The notes under the pieces are model-generated. The model was not told the DNA's origin. It saw nothing but the letters and a program-made list of their open reading frames with translations, and made no database searches. Below, piece by piece: positions 10,597 through 21,200 of a stretch of 28,480 bases of DNA (the first letter of the stretch is position 1; each line of letters opens with the position of its first letter). Source of the DNA: Blastocladiella britannica (Eukaryota; Blastocladiomycota; Blastocladiomycetes; Blastocladiales; Blastocladiaceae); assembly GCA_025349905.2 (NCBI GenBank), contig MU624723.1, forward strand, positions 1-28,480. Direction: 5' to 3'. The translations under genes and the position numbers were made by a program.

Positions 10597-11875
10597 ATGG
10601 ACTCACTCCCGCCTTCCGCGCGTAACACCCCCTCGCGAAAACTGCTGCAGATCGCGCCGCTCCCGCCAGGACAAAACAACTCCGCCCATACGCTTTCGTC
10701 CTCATCGGGTCCACCGCTTCCCCCGATCGAGCATGGGGCCGCTGCTGCTGTCGCCGCAGATTCTGCCACTGGGACTTTGGCAAGCCGAAATCACATCAGC
10801 TTCCAGCACAGCAAGGGCAGCAGCAATGGTGGTGGCAATGGCAAGATGCCCTCCCCTGCATCCGCGTCAGCGCTCCCAACCCCCGAACCATCGCCAACAC
10901 TCTCTTCCGATGATCTACCCGCTGTGGCCGCTGTCGCTGCTGTGCTGGTCGATATTGAACCTCTACGCCCACTTCCGCCGCCGCGGATCCGCGCCCACTC
11001 GCTCCCATTACACCCGGATCACGCCTCCGAGTACGATTTGCGGGCAACAAGTGCCGGATCGCCGTTTACGCTGGACGACGCGCATGTTCGCGCAACGCTG
11101 CGTCGGAACGCGCACAAACTGGTGTTTGTTCCACCACCTGCTGGTCATCACGCAGATCGAGCGCAAGCGCGACGGAGGCTCAAGATGGTCGAGGCGGCGG
11201 CCAGAACTGTGCAAGTCGGCGGGGCAGGTTCGGGTGTTGCATGTGCGCTCAAGGCGGCATTTGGCGTGCAATTGACGTATGTATTATTTTTATGCGTGTT
11301 GATGCACGGGAAAGAAACGTGCAAGTCAAGAAGCAAATAGTCATCTGGCAGGAATCTGAATGGCTCATTTAAACAGATCCACCGCCCTCTCCCTCTCGGC
11401 CACTCCCCTGGTCCTGCTCTCTACGTTCCTCGCCATCTGCCTTGCCGTGGTCCGATTCGCCTTCTTCCTGGGATCAGTCGCGGCACCCAAGACACTGGGC
11501 CCCTCGCACTACGTCCCGCAGCACATTGCCACTCCGCGACTGGCAGTGCAGCTGGCCATTGACACTGCCATGACGGCGATCCTGGCCGTCAGCATCAGTG
11601 CGCAGGCGACAGGGTGGTCGCAGTTCTCGGGGGTGGCAAGCACCATCGGCGCCACGTGGTGGGCGGCGGCATGGTACGCGCAGATCGTGGCTGCGGTGGG
11701 GTTTGCAGGAACGGCAGCTCTGAGCGTGCGCCTGGTGTTTGAGCAGCGGCGGATCAGGCGGCGGATGATGCGGCGGGGTCCAGAGAAGCCGATCTCTGTC
11801 GCCGTCACGGAGGTTTCAGTCGTCGTCGCGGACCATGTTGGTGGTAACGATGGTGGTGGTGGCAGTGGTGTGTGA
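10597..11875 (+). CDS. Multi-pass membrane protein with disordered N-terminus, function unknown
   Basis: I do not recognise this family. Exons 10597-11276 and 11377-11875 join in phase (AC|A, threonine 227) into 392 residues. The donor is GTATGT and the acceptor AAACAG. Residues 1-190 are low-complexity (Ser, Pro, Ala, Gly) and probably cytosolic. Three hydrophobic helices follow at about 233-257, 281-303 and 325-347. A weaker segment before the first (about 204-226) could make four, a MARVEL-like layout. A basic stretch (EQRRIRRRMMRRG) after the last helix suggests a cytosolic end, and the tail finishes in a Gly-rich run. An alternative is two genes, the second starting at the ATG at 11360 inside the proposed intron. 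I prefer one gene because the splice sites are good and the gap would otherwise have no promoter room. Confidence 0.6.
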
Positions 11876-11951
11876 GTCCGTGATTGATGTGAAAATCGTT
11901 TTCTCTTTCCCTTCATTTTCCCATCCGCAAGGCATATAAATTTCAGAACAA

Positions 11952-13355
11952 ATGTCGTCGCCACCGCCGTCCTCCTCGGCCCGTGTACTGCGTCCGCGAC
12001 CCTCCAGGGCAGCAACTTCGCTCACTGACTACTTTACTGCCATTAAGCCGTCGCGGAGGCGTACCAACGCCAAGGCAACATTGTCGTCGTCGTCAACTGC
12101 TTCAGCCACCACCTTGACGTCTGCTCCGGGCAGCGATGACGCTGATGTGGCTACAGGGAAGCCCCTCTCGCCGCCACCATCGTCGCCCCCCGTCATCGCC
12201 AATCATCATCACGAGGAAGGGAACCCGGATCCTGCAATGGACGACGTTAGTGGCGAAGCACGATCCATGGTCCCTGTGGCTGGAACTCCTCCGACGGCCA
12301 CCGCCAAGCGCAATGGTAAGCGTGCTCCATATGGCGGCCGTGCGGCCTCGTCGTCATCGTCGTCCTTTTCAACGCCACCCTCTGTCGCATCCACGGCATC
12401 ATCAGCCTCTGCAGGAGGAGGAGGCGGGCCTGCCGCCATTCGCGGATTCCCACCGGCCGCATTCGTCACTCCGACCGCCAGCCCGGCCGGGTCGCCTGCA
12501 CGCATGGCTGCGGCGGCTGCTGCCCGAGCGAGAGGACGCTCACAGACGCCAGCAGCCCCACGCAAACCGACCGTGCTTGCCTTGTCTCCGGAAATGGCTT
12601 CATTGCGTTCAAAAGCAGATGGCGAGGACGATGACGATATATCGGCTGCAAGGCCTGGAATGATGATGATTGGCAGCCGTCACTCGACTCCCGACTCACC
12701 GACCGCTGCCTACTCGCGCGGGGCCGCGGTGCTCGCGCATGCGTCGTGGGCGACGGCTGCCGCGGCCGAGATTGCCACTACTTCTTCTTCCAATTCTCGG
12801 ACCTCGTCTGCCCTGCCGTCTCGGCGAAGCGACCGCAAGCGTGCACATTCACCTGCCGCCGTTAGTGGTGACGACGATGTTGGATCCGTGGTTGCCACTA
12901 CCAAGCGCGCCCGGGTTGCATCTGGTCGGTCCAGCAAAGTCAGTAGCAGCAGCACCAAGGGCGAAGAATTGGCGATGGCGGCTCGCATGGCCGGCGCGAT
13001 TGCTCTCATTCAGGGTACGGTCTCACTTTTCCTTGTTAATTGTCAGCAATTCACTTTAAAATAAACCAAAGAACGCATCCCGCACACAGAGGAACTGCGT
13101 ACGGCGCTGCGATTGTTTGATCTCGACATGAAGTACGGCCCGGCCGTGGGCCAGACACGCGCGCAGCGGTGGTCCCGTGCAGTATCTCGAGGCATCGCAC
13201 CACCCGAATCGCTCGCCAGCGTGATCCCAGCGGCGTTGCGGGTGGTGGTAGCCGCAAAAAGTACCACCAATCCGCCCATCGAGGAGTGCGTGCATGCGCT
13301 GGCGACCGAGGTGGTTGGCGGCAGCGTATTCGACGAGTATGCCGCAATACTGTGA
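11952..13355 (+). CDS. DNA polymerase delta subunit 4 (Cdm1/POLD4)-like protein with long N-terminal extension
   Basis: POLD4/Cdm1 is the small accessory subunit of DNA polymerase delta. Exons 11952-13014 and 13090-13355 give 442 residues. The family core lies in the C-terminal exon: EELRTALRLFDLDMKYGP, then VGQTRAQRWSRAVSRGIAPPE (355 to about 400), matching the xLRxFDLxxxYGPxxGxTRxxRWxRAxxxGLxPP pattern. Near the N-terminus, SLTDYF (23-28) followed by basic residues resembles a PCNA-interacting (PIP) box, though the leading Gln is absent. Human POLD4 is about 107 residues; here roughly 320 disordered Ser/Ala/Pro-rich residues separate the PIP-like motif from the core. They include a KRAHSP site and an RKRAH basic cluster that may be nuclear localisation signals. 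An AATAAA polyadenylation-type signal sits at about 13368. Homology is argued from the short core only. Confidence 0.83.
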
Positions 13356-13647
13356 CTATGCGCGCGGAATAAATATTTATTTTCATTCATATGCACGTCG
13401 TCGTGGCAGCGTGCTTGTCAAAAAGATCCACAAATAAGCCTTGCGGTGCGAAGTCGTCCGTGAAGTGACTGACCAAACTTGGCCTGAAACAACGAAGCCC
13501 GAGAACAGCTTCTGCATGGCCGAATGTGGATTCCTCTTCGCATTAATTGAAAATACCTGTAATAGATAGACGAGCGCGCTGTCGCCCTCTCTTTCCTTGA
13601 TTCCTGTACTTTTTTTGCGTTAGAACGAAGACTAGTAAATATTAAAA
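13356..13647. other. Intergenic region between POLD4-like and LRR genes
   Basis: It contains AATAAATATTTATT shortly after the POLD4-like stop, a probable 3' end signal. An AT-rich, pyrimidine-rich stretch (13585-13647) leads to the LRR start codon and is the likely promoter or 5' UTR. A minus-strand open segment between about 13500 and 13387 (ending FVDLFDKHAATTTCI or similar by frame) has coding-like composition, but I could not find a start for it. Confidence 0.4.
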
Positions 13648-16625
13648 ATGGCGGACCAATGCCCCAACCTCGGGCAAGTGTTGCGGACGCTCGGTTACAC
13701 CGGAGACATGTCTGGCGCGGACTGCTGCCAGTGGGTTGGCGTCCAATGCACTGGCGGTGTGATTACGAGCCTGTTCGTTGCTTTTTTAGTTGCTCTCTGT
13801 TTCGTTGTGGCTAAAATTCAATACATGCAGTCAACTGGGCCAAAAAGGTCTCAGTGGCACCATTCCGGACCTGAGCGCGCTCGTATCGCTCCAAATCTTG
13901 TACGTTCAACAAGAATTTCATTGTATTGAATTTCTACCTCACTATACTGTACATTTAATAAGAAACCTCGGCGGTAACCAGCTGACGGGCACCATTCCGT
14001 CCCTGAGTGCGCTCAAGGAACTGACAGAGCTGTACCTTGATTCCAACAAGCTGACGGGATCCATGCCGGATCTGAGTGGTCTGGGCAAGCTCAAGACTGT
14101 GTACGTTTCTCAATTTCATGATCTTCAAGAAACACTTCTCCTCACCTTATGACATTGCAGCCTGATTTCGGGCGGTGGCCTCACTGGTCCCATTCCGAAC
14201 ATGACGGGTCTTTGGGCCTTGACAACATTGTTCGTTTTCCTTTTTTTGTAATCGATCAAGTGTCACACTCAACAATACAACAACAACAGGAGTATCGGCC
14301 AGCAGTCGCTGGAAGGTCCCTTTCCCGATCTGAGCGGGATGCCGTCACTGCAGTTCCTGTACGTCCCATGGTTTTCTTTACCACTTTATTGGAAGCAGTG
14401 ATCGCTCACCTACTGTTTTTTTGCAGTAACATGGGCGGCAACCGCCTCAATGGCAAGATCCCCGACTTGAAAGGTCCTCTGTCATTGCTCAAGCTGTGCG
14501 TAACCCATTTTTTATTCGATTCGAATTTCACTGACACCAGTTTTTGGATTCAATACAGGTTCCTCGATACGAACCAGTTCTCCGGCTCGTTGCCCGACTT
14601 GAGCGCGCTCACATCGCTTCAAACATTGTTCGTACATTTATTGTAGCTACTCAGGTCGCTGATTCTTACCTTTATTTTGTCATGTAATGCAGGAGCCTGG
14701 GCAAGAACCTGCTGGACGGTACCATCCCAAACTTGAACGCACCGCAATCGCTTCAGTACCTGTACGAGCCATCTTTAGTTTCTTCCATGACTTGACTCAC
14801 CCTCTTGAATCACAGTCAACTGGGCACCAACCGGTTCACGGGCAAGGTTCCCGACATGAGCGGACTGAAGAGCCTTCAGGAATTGTGCGATTTTTTTCTC
14901 TTCCTTATCATCACGAACTGACACTCAATCTCTAAATCAAAGGTACATGGGTGGCAACCGGCTCACGGGCCGCGTCGGCGATCTGAGCGGTCTCGTTGGT
15001 CTCCAAAACTTGTCCATTGCCAACAACAGTCTCACGGGCCCGTTCCCGGACGTGAGCAAGCTGGTGAAGCTGACGTCGCTGTACCTCTACGGAAACGCGT
15101 TCTCTGGTGCGGTTCCCAACTTTCCCAATGCTGCGTATGTTTCTTTTTCTTATTTTTTCTTAATTCAACAAAGGACTCATGCCATATCTTACTTAGTAAC
15201 AACTGCACGGTCATGCCGCAAAAGGTGGCCACCACGCTGTGCTTTGCGGGGTCGGACCGAACGGGACCCTGCTACGTAGCAGCGGGCGGTGCGGGCCTCA
15301 GCACCTGTACCCCCGAGCAGATTGCCGCGTCGGCGTCGGGCGCGTCGGACGTCAAGTTGCCAGGGATCACCGACGGCACCACTGGCGGCAACAATGGAGG
15401 CAATGGTGGCGGTGGTGGGACCAACGGGCTCGCGCCGCCCGATATCTCGAGTCCCAAACCGTCGGCGCTGGTGTATGGCGTGATTGGCGGGCTGGTGCTG
15501 TTGGTGCTGATTCCGCTCGCGATCGTGTTCTTGCGGTACCGTAAGCGCGCCGAGGCCGAGACGGCTGCTAATGCCAAGAAGGGCCCGCACTCTATCGTTG
15601 CGTTCAAGTCGGCGGCTCCTCCTCCGCCGCCGCCGCCCTCGGCTTCGACGACCGCGGCACCGTCGCAGGCCGCGGTGTATGCGGCCCCCGCTCCCCACAT
15701 GTCACCCCTGGCTCCGTCGCCGGCCGTGCTTGATGTCCAGCCCCAACAACAGCAACCTCTGTCGTCACAGTTTCAAGCCCGATCGTCCCTGCTGGACGCG
15801 CCGCCTCAGCAGCTGCAGCAACAGATGCAACAGCATCAGCAACAGCAGTACTCGCCCATGCTGTCGCCGCGCATGCCCGCCGTGCAGCCGCTGCCGCCGT
15901 CCCCATCGCCGGCCGCGATCGTGCTGGCCGAGCCGCAGATGCCGGTCCTGATGGCGGCGTCCACAGGTCCCACCGGCGAGGACCAGCAAAAGCACGCGGA
16001 ACTGGTGAGCGACCTGGTGGCAATGGCGGCGGTGACGACGGCCATCAAGCCGCCGTCGTCCCCCTCTCCGGTGGTGGCGATCGCAGCGGCTGCGTCTGCT
16101 GCTCATTCAGTCGTGGACGACAAGGACGAGGACGACGACATGATGTTCTTGCCTAGCAGCGCCGTGGACGACACCATGTACCTGCCGTCGCAGTCTGTGG
16201 TATCGTCGACGTCGTCGCCGGGGACTCCTCAACGGCGGTCGACGACGCCGGCGCCGCTCGACTTGACGCCGACGCAGATCATGGCCGCGGCCGATGCGGC
16301 GCTGCGGTCGCCCGATAAGTCGGTGCACCCGCCCAAGTCGCCCGCGTACAGTACCGGGAGTGGGGGCATGATGTTGCTTCCATCCGAGTCGATGGTTGGC
16401 GTGAATTCGCCAGCTGCCCCTGCGGCCCTGACCGCCACGGTCGACCAGCACTTGTACGGGACGTTGTCGTCGGTGAGTCCGCTGACGCTGCCGCACCAGT
16501 CGGTGGCCTCGTCTCCGGTGACGGCACCGGTCACTTTGGCTGATCCGCAAGGACAACGGCAGCATCAGACTATGACGGTCGGCGGGACCATGATGTCGGA
16601 CAAGTCGGCGATGGTGCTTCCTTGA
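13648..16625 (+). CDS. Leucine-rich-repeat single-pass membrane protein (receptor-like, no kinase)
   Basis: Eleven exons give 788 residues: 13648-13772, 13831-13899, 13963-14100, 14161-14229, 14290-14358, 14427-14495, 14559-14627, 14693-14761, 14816-14884, 14943-15134, 15197-16625. The N-terminus has a plant-type LRR cap (CPNLGQVL...[13 protein letters not shown]). Then come about eleven 23-residue repeats of the form LxLGxNxLTGxIPDLSxLxSLQ, a Cys-bearing cap (NNCTVM...TLCFAG...GPCY), a Gly/Asn linker, one transmembrane helix at 403-425 and a basic stop-transfer RYRKR. The 360-residue tail is rich in Pro, Gln and Ala and repeats an MxLPSxS-like motif. No kinase domain is present. No signal peptide is visible: the ATG is followed by [10 protein letters not shown], and an in-frame TAA lies 12 bases upstream. 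Ligand-binding or cell-surface function is inferred from architecture. Confidence 0.85.
13831..14884 (+). repeat. Array of 69-nt LRR-encoding exons
   Basis: Seven consecutive-type exons are exactly 69 nt, one is 138 nt (two repeats fused), and the next begins with two more 69-nt units. All are bounded by introns in the same phase (after the second base of a Leu or Val codon), so each exon is one symmetrical 23-residue repeat. Introns between them are 54-68 nt and not obviously alike, which points to old rather than recent duplication. Confidence 0.85.
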
Positions 16626-16700
16626 TATTTAATAGAATACTCTTTGCCTTTAACTTTTGGCATTGTCGTGATCGCCGTCCTCAATTAAATTTTTACTGGA

Positions 16701-18224
16701 ATGGATAACCACGGGCAAGGACACGGCCGCGGCCATGAGGACTTTCCGCCGGCGCACGCGCTGCCGCCACTGCCCATGTCACCGACCCACGCCTCGGCCG
16801 CGTTTTTCCCGCCATCACTTGTACCCATATCAGCACCAGTGCCCCCGGCAACAGCCCCTGAGCCGGTGCAAGTACCTGAACCGACACCAGTAACGGTAAC
16901 ACCAGCACAATCTGTACCAGCGTCCCATGAGCAAACAGAAGCCCAGGCGCAGGCCGCCGCGCGCGCCGCCGCCGCCCAGCTCGAGCAGCGCCTAGCCAAG
17001 GCAGTGGCATTGCTGGTGCGGTACGCGCGCGACGTGACGGCTCCGGTCCCGGCAGCCATGCCTGCGTTCCTGGCCCGCGGCATCGACGATCTGCGCGCAG
17101 TGGCCGACCACGGTTCGTATGATTTTTGAATGGATGGACTGGCCTGGCGATGAGGACTGACCATTTCACAACGTAATAGAACGAGCGACCTGGCAAGCGC
17201 AGACCGCGTCCGACACGGCGCTATGGTCGGCGACCCGCGCGTCGCTCGAGCACGAACGTAGCGCGCTGAGATCGTCGCTCGCGTCCGCGCAGGCCGCATT
17301 GGCCGAAACTACGCGTGCGCGCGAGATTGAACGCGCCCAGGCCGCAGCCGCAGTCAACGCAGCCGTGCAGGAGGCGTCCGACGCCGAGGCGGCGGCGGCC
17401 GATCTGGTGCGCGATGCGCGGCACGAGCGCGACCACTGGCGCCGTGAGGCCGAGCGGTTGGCGGGTGAAGCTGCGCGGGCTGCTGCCGATGCCGCTACGT
17501 TGCAGGTCGCGCTAGAGGCGTCGGCTTCGGCAGCAAGGGCCGATGCCGAGATGAGGGCCGCTGGGTGGACGCGCAAACTGGCGACGGCGACTGCGGCGGC
17601 TGACGCGGACCGTAGCGCGTGCCTGAAGCTCCAGGACCGCGTGCGCGAGCTCGAAGATACCGTGCGCGGGAAGGCCGCCGCCGTCAAGGAGTTGCAGGGC
17701 GAGGGTACGTTTTTCTTTCCATTGGGTGGATCCAAGTACTGACACCAATGAGAAATACAGTCCACGCCCTCACCCACCACATCCAGCACAAACTCTCGAC
17801 CGCGGCCGCCAACGCCGAGGTGGACCGCACACTGGTCGCCAACCTGGTGGTGCAGTTTGTCACCCAGCCGCCCGTCCGCCGCTGGGAGATTTTACCCCCA
17901 CTGGCCGCATTGCTCAACCTGTCGGCCGACCAGCGCGTGGCCGTGGGCTTGGATCGCGCTCCTCCCGCCACTGCCTCGTCTGTTACTTCTTCTGCATCAC
18001 TTCATGCTCCAGGAGGTGGCGGCAGTAGCGATGTCGTGGACCCACTCGCCGCTGCCAAACGAGCTGGAACTGGATCTGGGCCAGACACCAATGGCGCAGG
18101 TACGACAAGTACTGGCGGCCAGTTCCAGCAGTCGCTCTCAGAAAAGTTCATCTCGTTCCTGATGCGCGAGTCCACGGTACCCGACCAAGACCAAGGCCAA
18201 CAAGATCGTACTCCACAAAAATGA
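16701..18224 (+). CDS. Golgin-like coiled-coil protein with GRAB-type (GRIP-related Arf-binding) domain
   Basis: Predicted to tether vesicles at the Golgi by binding Arf GTPase, as Rud3 and GMAP-210 do. Exons 16701-17112, 17180-17704 and 17761-18224 give 466 residues. The first 75 residues are Pro-rich. From about 80 to 312 the chain is an Ala/Arg/Glu-rich coiled coil with heptads (RAREIERAQAAAAVNAAV and onwards). The C-terminal part has VDRTLVANLVVQFVTQPP then RRWEILPPLAALLNLSADQR (about 333-372), which matches the VDRxLVxNLxxxFxxxP...RxEVLxxLxxxLxxxxEQ pattern of GRAB domains. It ends with SLSEKFISFLMRES (437-450), like the FVKFLExES tail of that family. Rud3 and GMAP-210 are usually much longer in coiled coil. 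The stop lies 25 bases from the convergent clathrin stop, so 3' UTRs overlap. Confidence 0.78.
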
Positions 18225-18249
18225 AAACAATGAATTCAAAATCAACGAA

Positions 18250-21200
18250 TCAGTAGTATCCCGTCGGCTGCATGCCCATCATGCCCGTGGGCTGCATGCC
18301 CATCATCCCCGTCGGCTGCGGCGGCATCATGGACCCGGGCCCGGCAGTGATCATGAGCGGCATGCCCGGCCCACCGACGCCACCCGGACCCAAAATCGGG
18401 ACCGCCATCTCCTGCTTCTCCTTCTCCTCTTCCTTGGCGGACCGGGATCGGTTGGCGCGCTCGAGCTCGTCGACCTTGCCCGTGTATTCACGTACCATGT
18501 TGATCACGTACGGCATGGCCGCATCGAGCCACCCGTTGCGCCACCCAAGCTCCAGCGCCACGTCGGGCCGCACCAGGTCGTAGCAGGTGAACAGCAGTGC
18601 CGCAAAGCACTCCTTTTTGCGGTTGGTCAGGAAATAGTCCAGGAGCTCCTCGGCGACGGCCGGGTCGCGCGACTCGGCGGCCGTCTCCATCGCGTCCTTG
18701 TACAGCTGGTCCTGCTTGGACAGCGCAATCGCCTGCTTCCAGCGGCGGTTCTTCTTGTACAGCATGGCGGCAATGCGGCGGAACTCGAGCAGCTCGTGCT
18801 TGGTGAGCCGTTGCGCCAGCGACAGCACGTCGAAATTGTCGTGTGCGCTCACCGCGTCCCGCAGCGCCACGAAATCGTCCTCCTCAATCAACAGGTCATG
18901 GTACGCGCCATTGACGGCCGCATTGTTGGTGTTGAGCACCGACACTAGGTACGGCTTGATCAGCGGCGTGTTGTCCGACTTGAGCATCATGGCTACCACC
19001 CGCGTATGGTCGATCCGCGGCGTCAGCGCCGCCAGGAGGTCGTTGATCTGCAGCGGGTGCTCGTCCAGGTAGAACCGCAGCGCCTTGTAGTAAATCTCCA
19101 AGTTGGAGACCTTGATGCACACCTCCTTGAACTGCGCGTGCTCCCACGCGGTCGGGTGCGCCATCATCGTCAACGCCGCATTGTCGTGCTCGTCATAGTG
19201 CGTGTACAAAAACACCAGGTTCTGCCACAGGTGCGCATTCTCGCAGGCGCGGATCGCCTTCGGGATGTTGATGCGCTGCCAGTAGATCTTGAGGTGCTCG
19301 GCCAGCTTGTCGGGCTTGTACTTGGTGTACATGACCGCCAGCTCTGTGAACATGCCCATGTGCGCGCGCTCCAGGTTCAACGACGACTCGAGGAGCTGCA
19401 TGCCCTGCTCAAAGTGGCCGCTGCGCTCGTACAGCTTGATGAGCGAGTCGAGCTCCTCGGCGTGCACCACCAGGTTGAGCCCGCAAATCTGCGCCAGCTT
19501 GAACTCGCCCTCCTGGACGCACACCGCGTGCACCTCCTTCCAGACTTTCGTCGAGTTGGCTTTACGCGCACAGTCCACCGCGTTCTGGTACTCGCGCAGG
19601 TGCACCAGCGTGGTGGCCAGCCGCGCCCAGTTGGAGACGGACGTGAACAGGATCTTGGCCGCCTCGAAAAGCCCGTCGTTGAAGCACCGCTCGCCCACCA
19701 CCGACACTTGCGCAATGATGTTGGGCTGGTGGATAAACTCCTCCAGCTCGGGCAGCCGGTGGGTCTTGGCAAAGCAAAACAGCAGCTCCGACTCGATCAT
19801 CGTCTCGCGCACTTGCTTGCGTGCCATTTGCAGGTACAGGATCAGGTCCTCAAACTTCTCGGCCCGCGACGCAATGCTGATGACCTGCAACCAGTTGGTA
19901 TGGTCGTCGGCCTTGATGTACGACGTGATGGCCTCCTTGATGCGCAGGTCGGCCAGCTGGGCCTTGGCCACAATCGACCACACCTCGGGCAGCTCGACGC
20001 GCTCCGCGTACTCCTCGGCGCGGTCCAGCGCGTGCAGGTTCTCGACCAGCACCGCCACCGCCTGCGCGTGCTGCGTGTACTTTTTGTAGATAAAGAACGC
20101 CTCCTCGTACAGCTCGCCCGACTTGACGACATCGGCAATCTGTGGCGCGTCGTAGTTGTTGAGCCGGTCCACGTACTCCATCACCTTGGATCGGTTGGCC
20201 TGCACGGCGGTAAGAATGAGCAGGTTCTGCAGGTTGCGGTTGTCGTTGAACGCCGACGTCTCCAGGACAATCTTTTCCAGCAGCTCCATGAGCTCGGTCG
20301 GGAGGGACGCCTCCATGAACGCCTTGACCGTCACCGACACGTCCTCGGGGTCCTGGGTCTCGGGCAGCGCCGTGGCCACCACCTGGTCAATGACCGCGCG
20401 GCGGTACTGGTTGGTCTCCACCAGGACCATCGCCCACAGCGCCTTGTCGCGGCGCTTGACCAGGTACCGCGCCTGGTGCTTGAACATGGCTTCCTGGTTG
20501 GTGATGTTGATGAGCTCCACGTCGCACTGGCCGGCCACGTACGCCACGTACGCCAGGTGCGGGTCGCGCTTCTCGCAGTACTTGCCGACCACCCGCGGGT
20601 CGTACAGCTTGTTCTCCTTGAGGAACTGCTCGGCGCTGGCGTTGGTGTCAATGTAAATCTTGGCCAGCGCGTTGTACACGGCCGTGTCCTGCGACCCTTC
20701 CTTGACTTTCACCTCGAGCCAGGGAAGCAGCAGCTTGAGCCGGTTGCGCTTCTCCACCTCGGCCACCAGCGCGTCCACCGCCACCGCGGTCGACCGCTGC
20801 ACCGACGCCAGCAGCGACTTGATGGTCGGCTCGTCGCAGTCCACGTCCAGGAGCGCGCCAATCACGGCGGGCGTCCGGGCCGAGTTGACCTTTTGCACAT
20901 AAATCTCAATGTACTTGAATTGGTTGTTCTTGTACAGGTACAGCACCAGGTCGTGCACGAAATCGAACCGGTCGCAGACAATGATGAGCGGCAGCTGGTC
21001 CGTGAGCTTGGCCTCCTTGAGGAAGTTCTTGACCCGCTCGGCGTCGTAGTAGTTCGAGTCGCGGCAAATCGCCTCGACCGCCTTGAGCTGCCCGGCGCGC
21101 GTGGCGGCCTGAATGTACTTAAAGTGCACCTCCGGGTCGGTCGAGAACGTGACGGTGGCCGCCAGGTAGTAGTAGAGACCCTCGTTGGACTTGAACTGCT

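Noticed and set aside
11360..11875. A separate gene starting at ATG 11360
   Set aside because: It is possible, but a GTATGT...AAACAG intron joins its frame exactly to the upstream gene, and there is no spacer for its own promoter. Kept as an alternative in the feature entry.
15189..16106. Several minus-strand frames opposite the LRR protein tail
   Set aside because: They are antisense to GC-rich coding sequence. The + strand encodes the transmembrane helix and tail in one frame.
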